This document shows positions 6,510-12,480 of a DNA stretch of 12,480 nucleotides, piece after piece. The notes below the pieces were generated by a model. It did not search any database. It worked only from the letters and a program-made list of their open reading frames with translations, and was not told where the DNA came from. Origin of the DNA: Dehalococcoidia bacterium (GTDB lineage Bacteria > Chloroflexota > Dehalococcoidia > GIF9 > UBA5629); contig JAFGLP010000091.1 in assembly GCA_016927965.1 (NCBI GenBank), positions 1 through 12,480 on the forward strand, read 5' to 3'. The position numbers and the translations under genes were made by a program. The number at the start of each line of letters is the position of its first letter. Position 1 is the first letter of the stretch.

Positions 6510-7430
6510 CTACTTTCTGGCTGCACCGCAAAGATCAGTCATTTTTTGAATGCCGTTAGCAGAGAGATATTTTTCGATCCCACAGATTATATCTAATACA
6601 GCGGCAGGTTCGACCAGGTTGGCTGTCCCCACCTGTACCGCCAGAGCTCCCGCCATGATAAATTCCAGGGCATCTTCAGCAGTCATTATTCCACCGCACC
6701 CTATGACTGGCACCTTCACACAGCCGCAAACCTGATAAACCATCCCGAGCGCAACCGGCTTTATCGCCGGTCCTGAAAGTCCTCCGATGATATTGCCCAG
6801 TTTAGGCTCACGTTTCTTAATGTCAATAGCCATCCCGCTCAGGGTATTTATCAGTGATAGGGCATCTGCGCCGGCTTCTTCCGCAGCCAGGGCAATCGCA
6901 CAAATATCTTTTACATTCGGGCTTAATTTTACTATCACCGACAATGAAGAGGCCGACTTCACTGCAGCAGTCACTTCAGCTGCCGCGGCAGGAGATGTAC
7001 CGAACTGCATGCCGCCCTGTTTTACATTGGGGCAACTGATATTGACTTCGAGAGCGCTTATGCCCGCAACACCTTCCAGCTTTGCTGCCAGTGCAGCGTA
7101 TTCATCTATGGTTTCTCCGGCTATATTGACAATAACCGGTACCTGCCAGCTTGCCCACAGCGGCGCTTTTTCCCTGATTAAAGCCTCGACACCTATATTT
7201 TGAAGACCAATCGAATTTAATATACCGGCAGCTACCTCTATTATCCTGGGCTGTGGATTTCCATCTCTGGCATGCAGTGTTGTTCCTTTACAGATAATAG
7301 CGCCAAGCTTCTGTATATCTACCAGTTCCGCCCAGTCATCTCCATAACCGCAGGTGCCCGATGCTGCAATCACAGGATTAGCCAGCTTTAAACCAGGTGC
7401 AATAACAACGCTTAAATCGGGAATACTCAT
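6510..7430 (-). CDS. pyrD: Dihydroorotate dehydrogenase, class 1B catalytic subunit
   Basis: A 306-residue FMN enzyme of pyrimidine synthesis that oxidises dihydroorotate to orotate. Seen are the N-terminal LKLANPVIAASGTCGYG, KGTT with Lys48, GNPQPRIIE (58-66), LNSIGLQNIGV (71-81), the catalytic cysteine Cys133 in NISCPN (130-135), VKLSPN with Lys168, and the C-terminal phosphate/FMN loops GLSGPAIKP (217-225), GCGGI (244-248) and VQVGTAN (266-271). Catalytic Cys in place of Ser marks class 1, and the sequence style fits class 1B, which normally works with an electron-transfer subunit PyrK; no pyrK is in the window. The ATG shares one base with the stop codon of the upstream gene (TAATG) and lacks a strong ribosome binding site of its own, so translation is probably coupled. 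It converges with the acyl-CoA dehydrogenase gene, with only 22 bp between them. Confidence 0.95.
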   Translation of the reverse strand: MSIPDLSVVIAPGLKLANPVIAASGTCGYGDDWAELVDIQKLGAIICKGTTLHARDGNPQPRIIEVAAGILNSIGLQNIGVEALIREKAPLWASWQVPVIVNIAGETIDEYAALAAKLEGVAGISALEVNISCPNVKQGGMQFGTSPAAAAEVTAAVKSASSLSVIVKLSPNVKDICAIALAAEEAGADALSLINTLSGMAIDIKKREPKLGNIIGGLSGPAIKPVALGMVYQVCGCVKVPVIGCGGIMTAEDALEFIMAGALAVQVGTANLVEPAAVLDIICGIEKYLSANGIQKMTDLCGAARK

Positions 7431-7756
7431 TATGTTTTAACCGACGGCAGCCTCTTGCGGACAGACGTCAGCTTACCTTCCATAGACAATAACTTGTCCC
7501 TGCGGTCATCGATTTTGAGAGTAGTGACAACACGCAATGCACCCTTTTTAAAAGGCACCTCGTGCATTTCTCTTGTCACCGCAAGTATTACTTCCAGCGT
7601 CCCTTCCACTATTGTGCCCATGGGAGTCAGCCGGTATGCGATGTCATCACGTTTACTTAGCACATCAATACAGGCTGCCACGAACTCGCTGACACCGGCT
7701 TTTCCTGTCCCCAATGGTACAATCGATATTTCCGCTACAACTTTATTGCCTTCCAT
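7430..7756 (-). CDS. MTH1187/YkoF-family thiamine-binding-type protein
   Basis: A 108-residue protein of the MTH1187 family (ferredoxin-like fold, Thiamine_BP). Matching features are the first strand VVAEISIVPLGTGKAGVSEF, the helix before RLTPMGTIVEGTLEVILAV, and a C-terminal strand-helix region (LRVVTTLKIDDRRDKLLSMEGKLTSV). Family members form small oligomers that bind thiamine or related ligands; a metabolic function is not settled. I set the start at 7756 because the family begins near this point and GGGTGAT precedes the ATG. An in-frame ATG at 7804 would add 16 residues (MRRLVYTISAVLAGDR) not typical of the family. The stop codon overlaps the pyrD start by one base. Confidence 0.85.
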   Translation of the reverse strand: MEGNKVVAEISIVPLGTGKAGVSEFVAACIDVLSKRDDIAYRLTPMGTIVEGTLEVILAVTREMHEVPFKKGALRVVTTLKIDDRRDKLLSMEGKLTSVRKRLPSVKT

Positions 7757-7884
7757 TCTATCACCCGCCAAAACAGCACTTATAGTATATACAAGCCGCC
7801 GCATAAATTACACCAATGCTGATCTAATCACCTCTGGCAGATAAATGTGTTAAAATTTCTAGAGTATTTTTTCAGACGCTGCAT

Positions 7885-8544
7885 ATGGAAAACGGTAATC
7901 ATTATTACATACGAAAAATGAAGTACAGCGACATACCGCAAGTGCTTGATATAGATCTGGACGCTTTCCCGATGCAATGGCCGCACCCCACAACCAATTC
8001 ATTCAGCCATGAACTCCGCAATAAGCTGGCCCACTATATAGTCCTTTGCAAAGGAAAAAACAGCAATGAAGTAACTAAGCCAAAGAGCACTATCGGTTTT
8101 AAAGAAGTGCTATCATATATTGCAGGTCTTTTTGACCATGACCGCTTTTTCGGCCCGGAAAAAATGCCGGATGAGCCGTTAATAGGAATGGCGGGTATCT
8201 GGATGATGGTCGATGAAGCACACATAGTAACAATAGCTCTCAGGAAATCCTATAAACGGCAGGGTTTGGGCGAGCGGTTATTGATTGCTATTATAGAAAC
8301 AGCCCGTCAATTGAATGCCAAGACCATAACACTGGAAGTGCGTGTTTCCAACACTACTGCACAGGCACTCTACACTAAATACGGATTTGCTACTGCCGGA
8401 ACTAGAAGAAAATACTATTCCGATAACGGAGAGGACGCATTAATTATGAGTACGATCAATCTGGACTCTCCGTCTTATGAAGATATGTTCCAGCTATTGA
8501 AGGACGAACATCGCAGAAAATGGGGCCCCTGCTACACAGAATAA
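7885..8544 (+). CDS. RimI-like GNAT N-acetyltransferase with inserted segment
   Basis: A 219-residue GNAT-fold acetyltransferase closest in style to RimI, which acetylates the N-terminal alanine of ribosomal protein S18. The N-terminus YIRKMKYSDIPQVLDIDLDAFP (8-29) is the RimI-like first strand and helix. The acetyl-CoA loop is KRQGLGERLL (124-133), and LEVRVSNTTAQALYTKYGF (150-168) is the hallmark RimI/GNAT motif. Between the second strand (YIVLCKGK) and EPLIGMAGIWMM (98-108) there is an extra segment of about 40 residues (58-97) absent from ordinary RimI of about 150-160 residues. A tail of about 27 residues (193-219) follows the fold. The substrate could therefore differ from S18. No clear Shine-Dalgarno precedes ATG 7885; the start is chosen because the fold needs residues before the next Met. 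A weak -10 (TAAAAT, 7851-7856) lies upstream. It is 17 bp upstream of the next gene, probably an operon. Confidence 0.85.
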   Translation: MENGNHYYIRKMKYSDIPQVLDIDLDAFPMQWPHPTTNSFSHELRNKLAHYIVLCKGKNSNEVTKPKSTIGFKEVLSYIAGLFDHDRFFGPEKMPDEPLIGMAGIWMMVDEAHIVTIALRKSYKRQGLGERLLIAIIETARQLNAKTITLEVRVSNTTAQALYTKYGFATAGTRRKYYSDNGEDALIMSTINLDSPSYEDMFQLLKDEHRRKWGPCYTE

Positions 8545-8561
8545 ACCACCGGAGGAGTTAA

Positions 8562-9149
8562 ATGGGAGAAATGAAAAGCGCCTGGCAAATTGCCATGGAG
8601 AAAGCTGATAAGCTCGGCAAAGTCAGTCAGGATGAGTTAAACAGCATTAAATATGTACCTGATGGTAACCGCATAGCAACACAGTTCCTGCTCGATGATA
8701 AAATGGACCTTTCCGGAGAAATTGCCGCTTTCCAGCCCGCTGATGTTACCAGGTTCGTTAAAAAAGGCATTGAAGAAATACTGCTGAGGAATATCGGCCT
8801 GCCCCGAAATGATGAAGATCAGAGAAAGACTAATAGAGCGATGGCGGGTCTGAGGAGCATCAAGGAAAACAAAAAACAACTGGAAGCCATCTTCGGCCTT
8901 ATCAACAACCTGGTAAACCAGTATAAAATGGCGCTGCAGCAGACTTATACTGAGTTTAAGAAAAATGCCGAGATGTCAGTCCAGCAGGCCGCCCGGAATA
9001 TGCGGCCCCAGCGCGGCGATCAGATGTCACCTGAACAAAGGCTGCAGCTCCAACTACAGGAAGAATGGCGCCAGATACACAGCGAACTGGATGCACAGTA
9101 CGAAAAAGCACTCGAAGAACATAAGCAGAAGATAAGCGAGCTTGTTTGA
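8562..9149 (+). CDS. Conserved-looking coiled-coil protein of unknown function
   Basis: A 195-residue, soluble, highly charged protein I do not recognise. There is no signal peptide or membrane segment. Residues 1-35 (MKSAWQIAMEKADKLGKVSQDELNSIKYVPDG) look like a structured N-terminal helix and turn. Residues 70-125 are predicted helical, with conserved-looking FVKKGIEEILLRNIGLPRNDED. The C-terminal half (110-195) is helical and rich in Glu, Gln and Lys (for example QRLQLQLQEEWRQIHSELDAQ), suggesting a coiled coil broken by a short basic, proline-containing stretch (RNMRPQRGDQMSPEQ, about 146-160). A strong ribosome binding site, GGAGGAG, precedes the ATG. Being 17 bp after the RimI-like gene suggests joint expression; a role as partner or substrate of the acetyltransferase is only a guess. 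Confidence 0.8.
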   Translation: MGEMKSAWQIAMEKADKLGKVSQDELNSIKYVPDGNRIATQFLLDDKMDLSGEIAAFQPADVTRFVKKGIEEILLRNIGLPRNDEDQRKTNRAMAGLRSIKENKKQLEAIFGLINNLVNQYKMALQQTYTEFKKNAEMSVQQAARNMRPQRGDQMSPEQRLQLQLQEEWRQIHSELDAQYEKALEEHKQKISELV

Positions 9150-9262
9150 CCGCTTATAGAACCTATTTTACACAGGCGGCAAGGCCTTAAATATCACAGT
9201 TTGCTTATGTATACTATATCTGGATACCAGCGATCCTGACCATGTTTTTCATGATAATCTGC

Positions 9263-10132
9263 TCACATACCGGGATTTTCAGGCTTCCACCAGGGATAGG
9301 AACCCGGCATATCCGTACTGATACGCATGGGGAACCTGGGTGTCTTTTTCTCCAGGAAAGCCATTATCCCTTCTCTGGCATCAGGCATGCCGAACGCCCA
9401 GTTAAGATACCTGGACTCAAGCAAGTTAGCCTCAAGTGGATGGCTGGCGCCAAGCATTTTCCACATTAGCTGCCTGCACAAGGCGATAGACACGGACGAT
9501 GAATTTTCAATCATCTCCTTCGCTATCTGACGTGCACGCGGCATAAGGTCCTCAGGTTCAAGCAGTTCGGTCAACAGACGCTTATCAAACGCTTCCTGTG
9601 CACCGAATATACGTCCCGAATAGACCCATTCAGCAGCTATATCCAGGCCGACGATACGCGGTAAAAACCAGCTTGCGCAGCCGTCGAAAAGGATGCCCCG
9701 CCGCGTAAAGACAAAACCCATTTTGGCGTTTTTAGAGGCCAAGCGGATATCCATGGGGAGAGTCATGGTGATACCGAAGCCAATTGCAGGCCCATTGATC
9801 GCTGCGATCAAGGGCTTTTTCATGTCATACAGCGTCAGATTTACAATGCCGCCCTCATCCCGGTGGGGCTCGATATCCTCCTTGCCTTGAAACCTCTCCA
9901 TGAAATAATTACCGGAACCCGCATCAGCTGTCAGGTCCGCCCCAGCGCTGAAGGCCTTGCCTGCGCCGGTCACTATGATAGCCCTGACATCGTCATCCTG
10001 GTCGGCATCGATAAAAGCCTGGTTAAGTTCCATGGCGGTAACTGCACTCTGGGCATTTAATTTTTCCGGCCTGTTATGGGTAATAGTCAATATGCCGTCT
10101 TCTACTTCATATTTCAGGTATTTATATTCCAT
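9263..10132 (-). CDS. Crotonase-family protein (enoyl-CoA hydratase/isomerase-like)
   Basis: A 289-residue crotonase-fold protein acting on an acyl-CoA thioester. The oxyanion-hole motifs are present: AFSAGADLT (60-68) and NGPAIGFG (113-120). However, the two glutamates of classical enoyl-CoA hydratase (rat Glu144 and Glu164) align to Thr122 and Phe142, so simple hydration is doubtful. An acid, Asp150, lies in RRGILFDGCASWFLPRIVG (144-162), where isomerase and dehalogenase-type crotonases carry a catalytic or near-catalytic acid (GLxPDGG-like motif). Isomerase or other chemistry is therefore possible. A C-terminal extension (about 265-289, ending PWWKPENPGM) makes it longer than the usual 260. 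GGAGG precedes the ATG. The dehydrogenase gene lies 40 bp upstream in the same direction, so they are probably co-transcribed. Confidence 0.9.
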   Translation of the reverse strand: MEYKYLKYEVEDGILTITHNRPEKLNAQSAVTAMELNQAFIDADQDDDVRAIIVTGAGKAFSAGADLTADAGSGNYFMERFQGKEDIEPHRDEGGIVNLTLYDMKKPLIAAINGPAIGFGITMTLPMDIRLASKNAKMGFVFTRRGILFDGCASWFLPRIVGLDIAAEWVYSGRIFGAQEAFDKRLLTELLEPEDLMPRARQIAKEMIENSSSVSIALCRQLMWKMLGASHPLEANLLESRYLNWAFGMPDAREGIMAFLEKKTPRFPMRISTDMPGSYPWWKPENPGM

Positions 10133-10172
10133 TTCAGCCTCCGTATTCTTACTTGCTGATGTATTTTATAAA

Positions 10173-10934
10173 CTATTTCAGCGGAACGCCCCCGTTCAGG
10201 AAGATCACATCACCGGAGATATAACTTCCTTCTTCCGAGCAAAGAAACGCACACAGATTGCCTACGTCCTCGGGTTGACAGGCCCTGCCGAAAGGCAGGC
10301 TTTTAGCAATATCCTTGATCTCCTTGCCGGTTACGGCCCTGTTGATACGCACACCCATTTCCGTATCCACAAGCCCGCAGGCTATAGTATTTACCCTGAT
10401 GTTATTAGGGAGTTCTTCCTTAGCTAAACATGATGCCATGGCCTCCAGTCCAGCTTTGGCGGCCGCATAAGGAGCATGCCCGGCCATACAAAAATGTGGG
10501 GAAACAGACGAGATAAAAATAATATCGCCCCGTGACTGTTTGCGTATAGTCGGCAAGCATTCCTTGGTAAAGTGAAAAGCCCCCATCACATGTACATTAT
10601 ATAAATGAAGCATCTCCTCAACATCCGTGTCGGCAACGTAACGGCCACGGGATGCAATGCCCGCATTGTTCACCAATATATCGATTCTGCCGAATGTATC
10701 CAGCGTCTTGCTTACGGCTGCTTTGACCTGCTGATAATCAGTAACATCCGCCTGTACGGATAATGCTTTCCTGCCCAGCTCCTCAATATCCCTGGCCGTC
10801 TTTGCAGCAGCTTCAGCATCCCTGCGGTAATTAAATGCTATATCAGCGCCCCGGCGCGCCAGCGCCATTCCGATACTTCTTCCTATCCCCCTGTCTCCAC
10901 CAGTGATTAAGGCCACCTTCCCGGAAAACCGCAT
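10173..10934 (-). CDS. Short-chain dehydrogenase/reductase (FabG-like)
   Basis: A 253-residue NAD(P)-dependent oxidoreductase of the classical SDR family. The cofactor loop is TGGDRGIG (11-18), with an NYRRD stretch after strand two (35-39) that favours NADPH. NNAG is at 89-92. The catalytic residues are Asn113 (YNVHVMG), Ser143 (ISSVS), Tyr156 and Lys160 (YAAAK). The usual VNTIAPG after the active site reads VNTIACG (182-187), a Pro-to-Cys change. It could reduce 3-oxoacyl-ACP/CoA or oxidise 3-hydroxyacyl-CoA; sequence alone does not decide. GGAGGT lies 4 nt before the ATG. The crotonase-like gene follows 40 bp downstream, suggesting two consecutive steps on one acyl chain. A lipoprotein gene lies 73 bp upstream on the same strand, separated by a hairpin. 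Confidence 0.94.
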   Translation of the reverse strand: MRFSGKVALITGGDRGIGRSIGMALARRGADIAFNYRRDAEAAAKTARDIEELGRKALSVQADVTDYQQVKAAVSKTLDTFGRIDILVNNAGIASRGRYVADTDVEEMLHLYNVHVMGAFHFTKECLPTIRKQSRGDIIFISSVSPHFCMAGHAPYAAAKAGLEAMASCLAKEELPNNIRVNTIACGLVDTEMGVRINRAVTGKEIKDIAKSLPFGRACQPEDVGNLCAFLCSEEGSYISGDVIFLNGGVPLK

Positions 10935-10976
10935 GACTACCTCCTGAAATAATATTGAATCGATATCAGCATATAG

Positions 10977-11000
10977 TGAGATATAACGATTTATATCTCA
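10977..11000. repeat. AT-rich perfect hairpin between lipoprotein and SDR genes
   Basis: A perfect 10-bp inverted repeat: left arm TGAGATATAA at 10977-10986, right arm TTATATCTCA at 10991-11000, loop CGAT. It begins 8 bp after the lipoprotein stop codon in the direction of transcription and lies 43 bp before the SDR start. It could end lipoprotein transcription, serve as an operator for the SDR-crotonase pair, or both. The stem is AT-rich and no T-run follows on the minus strand, which argues against a strong intrinsic terminator. Confidence 0.5.
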
Positions 11001-11007
11001 AACTGAT

Positions 11008-12003
11008 CTAATCAACATACTCGAAAGTGTGACCGATCTGTTTCCAGGTCTCCAACCTCTCTTCAGCATAAGACAGAGGGGCGCAGCCGCTGAAAATGAT
11101 ATAGCGGCTTCCTTTGGGAACCGCCAGTATGTAAACCTGAAAAGATGATGTTGCCGCAGACTTAGATTGATACACCATCTCATAAGCGGTTGTCGCTCCA
11201 TCTTCCAGCGTAATCTGCTCTTCAGAAACGTTCTTGGGGTTGGGTTTTCCGCCTAACTGATGAATAGCGGTTTTGGTCCATTCCATGGCCAGCTCTTTAT
11301 AAGTAATGCCATAAGACCCCACAATACCCAACATAATAGTATCGGATTGCTGCTCTCCGGTGTTGGAAACAGCGCCAAAAGCAATACCAGCTATCATTTT
11401 CGTTCTGTAATCCTTGGGATACCTTATGCGGAAATGGTAGTTGAAATCCTCATACTCACTATATTCCCACGGGGGAGCAGGGACAGCTTTCCTGACTGCG
11501 CCTCCATCGGTTTCCTGCTGGGTCGCCTCTACCGGTTTGATTAACACGGTAACCTCTACCTGCAGCGGTGAATTACGCGTGCCTACAGCCTCGATGGTAA
11601 TCTTATCGTTATAAGTTCCAGCTTCCAGCCCTGAAGGAGCAATAAAAACCTCCAGGCTCTTGGAATAGCCCTTTTCCAGTGCGCCGGTCGGTTCTGTCAT
11701 CCACAACCACGAAGCTGTTTTAGTTGCCGCCCATGTCATCACGCCCTCACCTTCATTGGCAATAGTGATCTTTTGCGTAACAGTCTTGGATTCACCCTGC
11801 GTGAACTGAAGTGATATTGTCATGGGGGTGACCCCTAATTTCGGATTAGTATAGGCAGGCTGCGAAGTCGCTGCCGTTGTCGCGGCCGGAGCTGCCGCTG
11901 GTTGTGAGCAGCCGCCGATTAAAATTATGGCAACCAGAAGTACGCTTATTAGATAAACACGGACAGCCCTGTGCCCAATATAAAAGCTGGACAGCATATT
12001 CAT
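11008..12003 (-). CDS. Lipoprotein with BACON-like domain
   Basis: A 331-residue exported lipoprotein. Residues 14-31 are a hydrophobic signal (VRVYLISVLLVAIILIGG) ending in a lipobox at Cys32 (IGGC), so the mature protein would be anchored to the outer face of the cytoplasmic membrane. An Ala/Thr/Pro-rich linker (33-52) follows. Residues 57-157 resemble a BACON/Ig-like beta-sandwich domain: ITIANEGEGVMTWAATKTAS, SWLWMTEPTGAL, and GLEAGTYNDKITIEA are its typical strands. The C-terminal part (about 175-331; YHFRIRYPKDYRTK...IAFGA, then AYEMVYQSKS and YIIFSGCA) looks like a PsbP-like or DUF1795-like beta domain seen in surface lipoproteins. Function is unknown; binding to carbohydrate or protein ligands is suggested for BACON domains. 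No Shine-Dalgarno is present, and the promoter lies so near the start that the transcript may be leaderless; Met3 (ATG at 11997) is an alternative start. Confidence 0.85.
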   Translation of the reverse strand: MNMLSSFYIGHRAVRVYLISVLLVAIILIGGCSQPAAAPAATTAATSQPAYTNPKLGVTPMTISLQFTQGESKTVTQKITIANEGEGVMTWAATKTASWLWMTEPTGALEKGYSKSLEVFIAPSGLEAGTYNDKITIEAVGTRNSPLQVEVTVLIKPVEATQQETDGGAVRKAVPAPPWEYSEYEDFNYHFRIRYPKDYRTKMIAGIAFGAVSNTGEQQSDTIMLGIVGSYGITYKELAMEWTKTAIHQLGGKPNPKNVSEEQITLEDGATTAYEMVYQSKSAATSSFQVYILAVPKGSRYIIFSGCAPLSYAEERLETWKQIGHTFEYVD

Positions 12004-12013
12004 ATCGCAACAT

Positions 12014-12022
12014 ATTATAGCA
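12014..12022 (-). promoter_or_regulatory. Extended -10 promoter of lipoprotein gene
   Basis: The minus strand reads TGCTATAAT, a perfect extended -10 motif (TGn followed by TATAAT). The -35 region 17 bp upstream (CTGTCC) is poor, as is common for extended -10 promoters. Transcription would start about 7 nt downstream, near 12007, leaving only about 4 nt before the ATG at 12003 and no ribosome binding site. Confidence 0.5.
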
Positions 12023-12193
12023 GGGATTCAGCAAAGGGACAGTTACAGCCAGCGTTAACGAACGGAGAAAATTTACTATTACAAAAATTCCCGCCTTCAA
12101 TATTTATTATTACCGCATGTATGTTTAATATTACTTGCGGAATCAACATAAACCTGCCATATTTATATCAGGAATAACCGGCGGAGGAAGATT

Positions 12194-12364
12194 ATGGACA
12201 TTGCTGAGATAGCGCTCAATATCACAACTGCTTTGCTGACCAAGCTGGATTACGATTTCAAATATACGGATGATAAGGATGCAACATTAGGTCACATCAA
12301 TACACTTTCAGAAATTGGCGCAAAGCTATATAAAGCTACTTTGAAGAAATTAAACGAACCGTAG
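12194..12364 (+). CDS. Small ORF, 56-residue unknown protein
   Basis: The ORF begins ATG GAC ATT GCT and encodes MDIAEIALNITTALLTK at its start, ending KATLKKLNEP before TAG. A strong ribosome binding site, GGAGGAAG, lies 4 nt upstream. The first 17 residues could form an amphipathic helix, and the middle is acidic (LDYDFKYTDDKDAT). No membrane segment or known domain is seen. It stands alone between the divergent lipoprotein gene and the convergent tRNA gene. The ribosome binding site and balanced composition favour a real gene. Confidence 0.55.
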   Translation: MDIAEIALNITTALLTKLDYDFKYTDDKDATLGHINTLSEIGAKLYKATLKKLNEP

Positions 12365-12376
12365 ACTACTGTCTAC
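12361..12376. terminator. Short hairpin at end of small ORF
   Basis: Arms GTAGAC (12361-12366) and GTCTAC (12371-12376) with loop TACT overlap the stop codon of the small ORF and lie between it and the convergent tRNA gene. No T-run follows on the plus strand; on the minus strand it lies after a TTTTT that follows the tRNA. It may help separate the two transcripts, but support is weak. Confidence 0.3.
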
Positions 12377-12394
12377 AAATAGTATAAAAACTGG

Positions 12395-12470
12395 TGGTGC
12401 CCCCAAGGGAATTCGAATCCCTGTGCCCAGCTTGAAAGGCTGGTGTCCTAGGCCTCTAGACGATGGGGGC
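12395..12470 (-). tRNA. tRNA-Glu (anticodon TTC)
   Basis: Read on the minus strand it forms a complete 76-nt cloverleaf. The 7-bp acceptor stem pairs GCCCCCA (12470-12464) with TGGGGGC (12405-12399). The anticodon arm is CCAGC / CTTTCAA / GCTGG, giving anticodon TTC for glutamate. The T arm contains the GTTCGA-type ATTCGAAT loop between AGGGA and TCCCT pairing. The discriminator base is A and the CCA end is encoded. A second CCA follows directly, then GTTTTTATAC, whose T-run may end transcription. Confidence 0.95.
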
Positions 12471-12480
12471 ACGTAATCAC

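Noticed and set aside
6787..7203. A 138-codon plus-strand open frame.
   Set aside because: It is the mirror of pyrD on the opposite strand; its Ala/Ser-rich composition is a by-product of the real coding sequence.
12395..12470. tRNA-Glu as an integration site for a mobile element.
   Set aside because: No integrase, no repeated tRNA 3' segment and no phage-like genes are seen nearby in the window.
1..12480. CRISPR array, toxin-antitoxin pair, defence island or prophage.
   Set aside because: No regularly spaced repeats, no paired small toxin/antitoxin genes and no recognisable defence or phage proteins were found on either strand.

Overview
The window is bacterial, moderately GC-balanced and densely coded, with good Shine-Dalgarno sites before most genes. 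It is most likely from an anaerobic Chloroflexota lineage close to Dehalococcoidia. That assignment is inference. It rests on an RRM-type glycine-rich RNA-binding protein, a double CxxC zinc-ribbon protein, a two-subunit ADP-forming acyl-CoA synthetase and several beta-oxidation-type genes occurring together. No single gene here proves the taxonomy.

Left part (1-1144): a leftward pair encodes a zinc-ribbon protein and then a small RNA-binding protein, separated by a GC-rich hairpin. Middle-left (1145-4562): a decayed copy of the ADP-forming acyl-CoA synthetase alpha subunit lies directly upstream of an intact paralogue in the same orientation. The beta (ATP-grasp) subunit is convergent with the intact alpha gene. 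The decayed copy carries two single-base frameshifts and an internal deletion of about 419 bp that removes the catalytic histidine region. Both copies keep the same 8-bp palindrome at exactly the same distance from their start codons.

Middle (4612-9149): an iron-sulfur flavoprotein (Isf-like) gene lies 30 bp upstream of an acyl-CoA dehydrogenase gene, a likely operon. A leftward pair, an MTH1187-type thiamine-binding protein and dihydroorotate dehydrogenase PyrD, is coupled by a 1-nt stop/start overlap. A rightward pair follows: a RimI-like N-acetyltransferase with an inserted segment, and a coiled-coil-like protein of unknown function.

Right part (9263-12480): a leftward cluster is read in the order lipoprotein with a BACON-like domain, short-chain dehydrogenase, crotonase-family protein. 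The lipoprotein has an extended -10 promoter so close to its start codon that the mRNA may be leaderless. A 56-codon small ORF with a strong ribosome binding site and a tRNA-Glu(TTC) gene end the window.

Together, the acyl-CoA dehydrogenase, crotonase, dehydrogenase/reductase and ADP-forming synthetase suggest acyl-CoA oxidation with ATP recovered by substrate-level phosphorylation. No thiolase or electron-transferring flavoprotein gene is present in the window. I see no CRISPR array, phage module, insertion sequence or recognisable defence system. The most notable points are the decaying alpha-subunit duplication with its conserved upstream palindrome, the Isf/acyl-CoA dehydrogenase pairing, and the crotonase lacking both canonical hydratase glutamates.
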